This document shows positions 59,606 to 64,000 of a DNA stretch of 64,000 bases, piece after piece. The notes beneath the pieces are model-generated. The model did no database searches and was not told where the DNA came from. It saw only the letters and a program-made list of their open reading frames with translations. Positions within the stretch are counted from its first letter, which is position 1. Every line of letters begins with the position of its first letter. Made by a program: the position numbers and the translations under genes. This DNA comes from Diadophis punctatus similis (Eukaryota > Chordata > Lepidosauria > Squamata > Dipsadidae). The stretch covers positions 5,535,288 through 5,599,287 of the forward strand of contig JALIGW010000032.1 in assembly GCA_023053685.1 (NCBI GenBank). Reading direction: 5' to 3'.

Positions 59606-60669
59606 CATCCCACCAAGTTTCCGTAATGGCAACAATATCATATCGGCCCTCATTTACTTGAATTTCTAATTCACCCTGTTTATTCCTCATACTCTGTGCA
59701 TTGGTGTGTAGACATTTGAGTCCATTTTGATTGACCCTGTGTTTACTGTCTACATAACCTGTGTTGTGCCTGACTGCTCCTACTTTCTTGCCACCTGTTT
59801 GATTAGTGCACATGATATGGCATTCACTATTAAATGCTTGATTTTGCTTGACAGCAAGGTTGATCATCTTACCCACATAAACATCTATGTTACATGCACT
59901 GATAACCCTATTAATTTTAGATTGCTGGGGACAGAAATGTTCTATATCAATTAATTCTCTGTCCCCGCTGTTCAGTTTAAATGTTTATCCAGAAAATCTG
60001 TGAATTTAATGCCAAGTAACTCAGTCCCTTTCTTTGATGGATGCAAACCATCTCTTTTGTACACTTTTTCATTGGACCAGCTGCAGACATCATGACTAAT
60101 AAAACCAAAGCCTTCCCTTTTACACCACTCCTTTAGCCACACATTAAACTCTGCTATACGTTGGCCTTTCCCTTTTTGTCCCTTATATACTAGTAAAACC
60201 TCTGAAAAGATAAGCCTACAACATATACTACTAAGTTCATACCCCAAGCTCTGGAAGTCACAGAAAGTACATCTTTTTGGGACAGATCATTTGTGCCAAG
60301 ATGTATAATAGCATCAACATCACAGTTTTTACTGGCATTCTTGACTATCTTAAGAATACGCCTCTTGTCTCTGCTGGCAGTAGCACCTGGCAGACACCTG
60401 ACCTATTTCAAAACCTCCGTATCCTTTCCTAAATTTACACCCCTTACAATTGAATCACCAACCAGAAGGTGGCTTCTCTTTTTGGATACCTTGCTCTTTT
60501 TGTGTGACTGATGTGTAATACCTGTTTCACACTTTCCCTTTTCCTGTTTATTTGAGTTATCATTATCACAACTACCTTGACTTGTCACTTTAGTGTTCCT
60601 ATTAAGATCAACAAGGGCACTGTATCTGTTATGCTGGGACACAGCAAAAGCAGAGGTGGGTTCCTCCCG

Positions 60670-60833
60670 GTTCGGACCGGTTTGCCTGAACTGGTAGCAA
60701 CCTGTTGGTGACATCACAATGACATCATGAAACCAGTTCGGTCAGTGGGTGCTGCCATCTTTTTTTAAAAAAAATTGGAAACTTTTTTTGGGGGAAATTT
60801 TTTGGGGGGGGATTTTTTCCAGGGTTTTTTCTT
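60670..60833. repeat. Left copy of the long duplication flanking the L1
   Basis: 164 bp identical to 63477-63641 except for one A in an A run (8 against 9). It starts GTTCGGACCGG and ends TTTTTTCTT against the L1 poly-A end. Confidence 0.95.
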
Positions 60834-60857
60834 TTTTTTTTTTTTTTCCCAAAAAGT

Positions 60858-60863
60858 TTTATT
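60858..60863 (-). terminator. L1 polyadenylation signal AATAAA
   Basis: AATAAA on the minus strand, about 10 nt before the poly-A that starts near 60847. Confidence 0.85.
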
Positions 60864-60869
60864 AGTACA

Positions 60870-61433
60870 AAATTACATAGATAATAGCTAAACATTAAAT
60901 AGAAAGTACAAACATTTTTTTTTAATTTTTCTCCCCCCTAACCCACCCCTTTCCCTCCCCCCCTCCCCCCCGGACTTCCCAGGGAGAGTACAGGGCATAA
61001 TATCAATAAAATAAATTTAAATTAAATTAAAAAATTTTGACTTCCACCTTATTTTTTTAAAACTTCAACTCCAAATTGTACACTAATAAAAATTCCTTCC
61101 TCCTCCTTTCAATCATCTACCCTTCACAACATTTCTTCACTGTTAACTAAGAATTAAATGATTATTACATAAATGATGACTAAGTATTAAATACAAAAAC
61201 CTTAAACTTCATCATAAAATCAATCAGTATATAAATAACATACTATTACTATATATCAGATTATAAGCACTAATTCCAAACTTTAAATAACCTTCCTCCC
61301 AAAAAAAAAAATGTTAAATCTAATTGTAATATTTTATAACTGGATAGATAACAATTCCAAATCTTTCTCACAATTAAATAAAACTTAAATTGATATTACA
61401 CAAAAAATAACTAAATAATAATACAAAAACCTT
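60870..61433 (-). repeat. Three diverged repeats in the L1 3' UTR
   Basis: Related stretches at about 60870-60914, 61160-61203 and 61391-61433. The last two share TACAAAAACCTTAAACTTCA and extend for over 100 bp of similarity. Confidence 0.7.
60931..60980 (-). other. G-rich polypurine tract of the L1 3' UTR
   Basis: About 50 nt of G-rich sequence on the minus strand (runs of 4-7 G). L1 3' UTRs characteristically carry such tracts, and it could form a G-quadruplex. Confidence 0.75.
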
Positions 61434-61669
61434 AAACTTCATCATAAATTCTACCACTCTATTTGTAACATAATGTTACTATGTATTAAATTATTAGGTT
61501 CAAAAAAGTTCTAAATCTTTAAAAAGAATTAATAATACTTTGAATAAGCCCCCCAAAAAAAACAAAAGAAAAAAAAAGAATGCAAGAAGTAAAGAAAAGA
61601 AAAAAAAATTAAGGAAAGAAGGGAAAAAGAAAAGTACAGTCATAATGGCAACCATCTGTCCAATAAACT

Positions 61670-62791
61670 TCAACACTGCATCTTGTTGTATCTTGATGAT
61701 GGTTGCATCTTTTTGTAACTTGATAATTTTGTAGTTGTCAGCTCGCCTCCCATCTGACCCCGATCTTCCATCTCCTTTTCCACACTGTAGACATCTGTCT
61801 GGCTCTGCCAATCATTTAAATTTTGTAAATCTGTTTCGATTTGAAGAGGAAGGGATGGCTTTCCCTCCTCCTCCTCTTTTGTTTTCATACATCTTTCCTC
61901 TGGAATCTTGGATATATCAGCCTTTAAGACGTTGACATAAAATTCAGTAGCTTTCTTTATTGTATTAAGCCGATATCTTTTTCCCAGAAATTTCACTGCA
62001 ACTCCTGTTGGTGCTTCCCATTTGTAATGTAAATTTAACCTTTTAAATTCATCAATCAGAAAGGTATAATCTTTTCTGGCTTTGAGCATTTTAGAGGGAA
62101 TTTCTTTCCATATCATCAGTTCCTGGCCATTCACCTGCAGGTTATTCTTAAACGTCGCCTGTATAATCCTATTCCGTAAGGCTCTTGTAGTAAAGTATAT
62201 TACAATATCCCTTGGTAGGTGTTTTTGTTTTGCATACCAGGAGTTGATTCTATATATTTTATCAATTTGCCTGGCTAGTTCTTCTTTAGACAGTCCAGAC
62301 ACCTGCTCCAAAGCTTCCACCATCCTTCCTTTCAAATCTTCATATAATCCTTCTTTCAACCCCCTGACCCTTATGGCAAATTCCATGGATCTGAATTGCG
62401 TCATTAACACCTCTGTTTCAAAATTTGCAATGTCATTTTGTATTTTATCTATGTATTCTACTGAAGTTGTCAAAACTTGTTTGTTTTCTTCAATGCGGTT
62501 TGCCAAAACTTCAATATTTGTTGCTAGACCTTTACATACCTCCAACACATCATTTCTAATTTGTTGGTCAATATTCTTTAAAGCAGCCTGCATTTTATTA
62601 TCTATTTCACTAATTTTTTGGTTAAATTCAACAGTAAGTTCATCTTTCATAATCTTTAAGGTACTTATTAAATTTTCAGGTGTTAAAGACTTTGGGGGTG
62701 TTAACTCAGTGGTAAGTTGCATTTTAGAAATATAACCAGATGAATAATCCATTCTTTTATTCAAAACAATCTTTCCAGATTTTGAAGCCAT
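61670..62791 (-). CDS. L1 ORF1p, RNA-binding nucleic-acid chaperone
   Basis: 373 codons without a break. The start is ATG at 62791 (MASKSGKIVL) with A at -3 and G at +4. The frame stays open 12 codons further upstream but only to a TTG. Domains: a basic N-terminus (1-35), a coiled coil about 40-130 rich in heptad I/L/N (trimerisation in known ORF1p), an RRM about 137-222 (FAIRVRGLKEG, PRDIVIYFTTRALRNRII), a C-terminal domain about 225-285 (WKEIPSKMLKARKDYTFLID, GVAVKFLGKRYRLNTIKKAT), then an acidic tail. In known L1s the protein coats its own RNA in the cytoplasm. With no ORF2 here, movement would need a reverse transcriptase supplied by another L1. Confidence 0.93.
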   Translation of the reverse strand: MASKSGKIVLNKRMDYSSGYISKMQLTTELTPPKSLTPENLISTLKIMKDELTVEFNQKISEIDNKMQAALKNIDQQIRNDVLEVCKGLATNIEVLANRIEENKQVLTTSVEYIDKIQNDIANFETEVLMTQFRSMEFAIRVRGLKEGLYEDLKGRMVEALEQVSGLSKEELARQIDKIYRINSWYAKQKHLPRDIVIYFTTRALRNRIIQATFKNNLQVNGQELMIWKEIPSKMLKARKDYTFLIDEFKRLNLHYKWEAPTGVAVKFLGKRYRLNTIKKATEFYVNVLKADISKIPEERCMKTKEEEEGKPSLPLQIETDLQNLNDWQSQTDVYSVEKEMEDRGQMGGELTTTKLSSYKKMQPSSRYNKMQC

Positions 62792-63384
62792 TTTAGTATT
62801 TCCAGTGGTGAACAAAGAAAAAGCCAAGCCTCTAGTTAAAGTTCTTTTAAATTTCTTTTAAAATTCTTTCAAATTCCAAAGCCAGATAGAATTTTATTTT
62901 TAAAAAATTGTCAGTTATTATTTAATCCAGAATCGGGAGACAGAGAGAGTAAAGCCAACTTTCAAAATCAAAAATTTCCATAAGAAAAAAAGCTGCTAGG
63001 GAAACGAAAGTTACTTTCACTTCTCCTCCCACTTTCTCCGATCGCCATGTTGTAGCCTAATAACTGTTACTTAGTTTCTTCCGAAGTGAAAATCAGCAGT
63101 GGAGTTGAAAGAAAAAAAAAATCTGTACTTGCCCTTTAAAATCCTGTCTCTCTCTGTCTGCTTGTTTAAACAATTAAGTAGTTGTAATCCCATTCACGAA
63201 GCAGCGGGTGGTCACGGCATCTTGCTCCGCAAAAGCGGAGGTTTCCAAGTCCCCGGAGCAAGAGACAGGCTGGCTGGGGAGACCTCACCTTTCGCGCCCC
63301 TGGCTGACACTTGGGGCACTAGGGAGGGCTCTACCCCACCTGTCCGGCTCTCATCTCTCCCCTTTGCCCGGGGCAGAGACTTTC

Positions 63385-63413
63385 AAGCCGCCAGACAGCT
63401 GTTCTGGCGGCTT
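63385..63413. other. Perfect inverted repeat in the L1 5' UTR
   Basis: 11-bp arms AAGCCGCCAGA/TCTGGCGGCTT around a 7-nt loop containing CAGCTG. In RNA it would be a stable hairpin about 65-90 nt from the 5' end. Confidence 0.85.
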
Positions 63414-63476
63414 TAACGGGGAAAAGGAAAGGCGCTCAACGAGGAGCGTCCGCGATGCAGCGATCCGGAACCGGAA

Positions 63477-63641
63477 GTTCGGACCGGTTTGCCTGAACTG
63501 GTAGCAACCTGTTGGTGACATCACAATGACATCATGAAACCAGTTCGGTCAGTGGGTGCTGCCATCTTTTTTTAAAAAAAAATTGGAAACTTTTTTTGGG
63601 GGAAATTTTTTGGGGGGGGATTTTTTCCAGGGTTTTTTCTT
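63477..63641. repeat. Right copy of the long duplication flanking the L1
   Basis: 165 bp matching 60670-60833. Beyond it the MITE continues with CTGCGCATGCGCAG. Confidence 0.95.
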
Positions 63642-64000
63642 CTGCGCATGCGCAGAAGCCAAGTTTCCGGCACTGCGCATGCATTGCCACTTTTTTTGGC
63701 TTTTTTGGCTTTTTAAAAAAAATTCAGCACTGCATATGTGCGCGCGTGCGCAAAGCGCGTGCACCCACGAGGCACAGCCACTGGTGCAGGAGGAAGTGAA
63801 CTGGCAGCGAGGTAAGTTAGAACCCACCCTGAGTGAAAGCTTTGTGTTTATGGTTCACAGCTCTCACCCTGCCAGATCCCACGGTTGTCCATTCTGCCCT
63901 TCTCCTGCAGGATCTTTGTGGTAGAGGGGGCTGATAGCATGGCAACTCAATAGAAGACTTCATCAAAGTCTTCTTGAGTCACCAGCTCACCTGGTGGTTG

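Larger units (their letters stand above)
58255..59970 (-). pseudogene. CR1 ORF2 N-terminal endonuclease, interrupted
   Basis: Minus order: NGLKCLHTNAQSMRNKQGEL (about 59720), IVAITETWWD ending at 59611. Then the solo LTR, then ETHKWNIQ, RGGGVALYIRNNY (about 58785), YIECIWINIK. Then the palindromic MITE, then LPNQTEEIDELFASQL, MGDFYYPDINWETNS (about 58390) and NRFLTNLADNFVSQ, fading at about 58255. The motifs are those of the apurinic endonuclease; GDFN has become GDFY, and there are stops and frame shifts. The reverse transcriptase is absent. Confidence 0.85.
60834..63476 (-). mobile_element. L1-type element with ORF1 but no ORF2 (half-L1)
   Basis: Minus order: a CpG-rich 5' UTR of about 685 bp (63476-62792), ORF1 (62791-61670), then about 830 bp of A/T-rich 3' sequence with three diverged copies of a roughly 45-bp motif (TACATAnATnATnnCTAA, AAATACAAAAACC), a G-rich polypurine tract, AATAAA and poly-A. 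No endonuclease or reverse-transcriptase text is found after ORF1. It is about 2.6 kb against about 6 kb for a usual L1. The near-identical flanking repeats indicate a very recent insertion. Confidence 0.85.
60651..63831. mobile_element. hAT MITE, CAGTGGTGGG family, holding an L1
   Basis: Ends CAGAGGTGGGTTCCTCCCGG (60651) and TTAGAACCCACCCTG (63831). Flanks AGCAAAAG/AGTGAAAG, 6 of 8 matching. Without the L1 and one copy of its target duplication the MITE would be about 370 bp, like its relatives. Confidence 0.85.
59972..64000 (-). pseudogene. CR1 ORF1 (esterase-like), interrupted
   Basis: Minus order from the right edge: NHKHKAF (about 63842), continuing across the MITE as AVSQHNRYSALVDLNRN (about 60640). 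Then KRSHLLVGDSIVRGVNLGKD (about 60470), whose GDS fits the SGNH esterase block I of CR1 ORF1, and YKRDGLHPSKKGTELLG (about 60050), the Asp-x-x-His block. It stops at 59972. Several breaks exist between blocks. Reading directly across the MITE restores the CR1 text, which confirms the nesting. It continues past the window. Confidence 0.75.

Noticed and set aside
61500..61811. Start of an L1 ORF2 after ORF1
   Set aside because: The frame is phenylalanine-rich translation of A/T-rich sequence and has no endonuclease motif.
62792..62827. Extension of L1 ORF1 by 12 codons upstream
   Set aside because: The extension begins with TTG. The ATG at 62791 has a good initiation context, so it was chosen.

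Overview
The window looks like a squamate reptile genome, most probably a snake. The reasons are the retroelement mix and the microsatellites. There are dozens of CR1 3' ends (the GTTGGACTAGAAGACCTCC block), L2-clade and Rex1-like LINEs with (ATTCT)n tails, and L1. There are also tRNA-derived SINEs, Penelope-like elements (PLEs), many hAT-type MITEs with 8-bp target duplications, and a 3.5-kb GATA (Bkm-type) array. Species and chromosome cannot be read from the sequence. No host gene was recognised. One 109-bp open segment with splice-like borders (39463-39571, minus) is the only candidate host exon.

Layout: 1-3.54 kb is a higher-order GATA/GACA array. From 3.5-17 kb there are degenerate CR1 copies in both orientations, an L2 3' end, a SINE, a PLE remnant, a Rex1-like LINE, and a hAT MITE split by a solo LTR. 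From 17-27 kb there are long purine/pyrimidine tracts, PLE tails, CR1 and a foldback-like element built on a 14-bp minisatellite. From 27-42 kb there are Rex1-like, CR1, PLE and SINE copies and several MITEs; one MITE holds a LINE that in turn holds a tRNA-like/hammerhead ribozyme unit. At 42.7-46.0 kb lies an L2-clade LINE with an uninterrupted 1048-codon endonuclease/reverse-transcriptase frame. At 48.0-52.3 kb there is an L1 tail, a CR1 tail and a second, broken L2 copy sitting inside an (ATTCT)n array. At 53.3-56.9 kb there are two tandem arrays of PLE 3' units with (GGA)n. At 58.3-64 kb a CR1 (minus strand) is interrupted by a palindromic hAT MITE, a 744-bp solo LTR, and another MITE that itself holds a young L1 with ORF1 but no ORF2, flanked by a roughly 165-bp duplication.

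Best candidates for something new: (1) a canonical hammerhead ribozyme directly downstream of a tRNA-like pol III promoter (39993-40110, minus); (2) hammerhead-like folds of the same geometry in two different PLE tail families; (3) the ORF1-only L1 with an exceptionally long target-site duplication. All calls come from reading the sequence; no database search was run.
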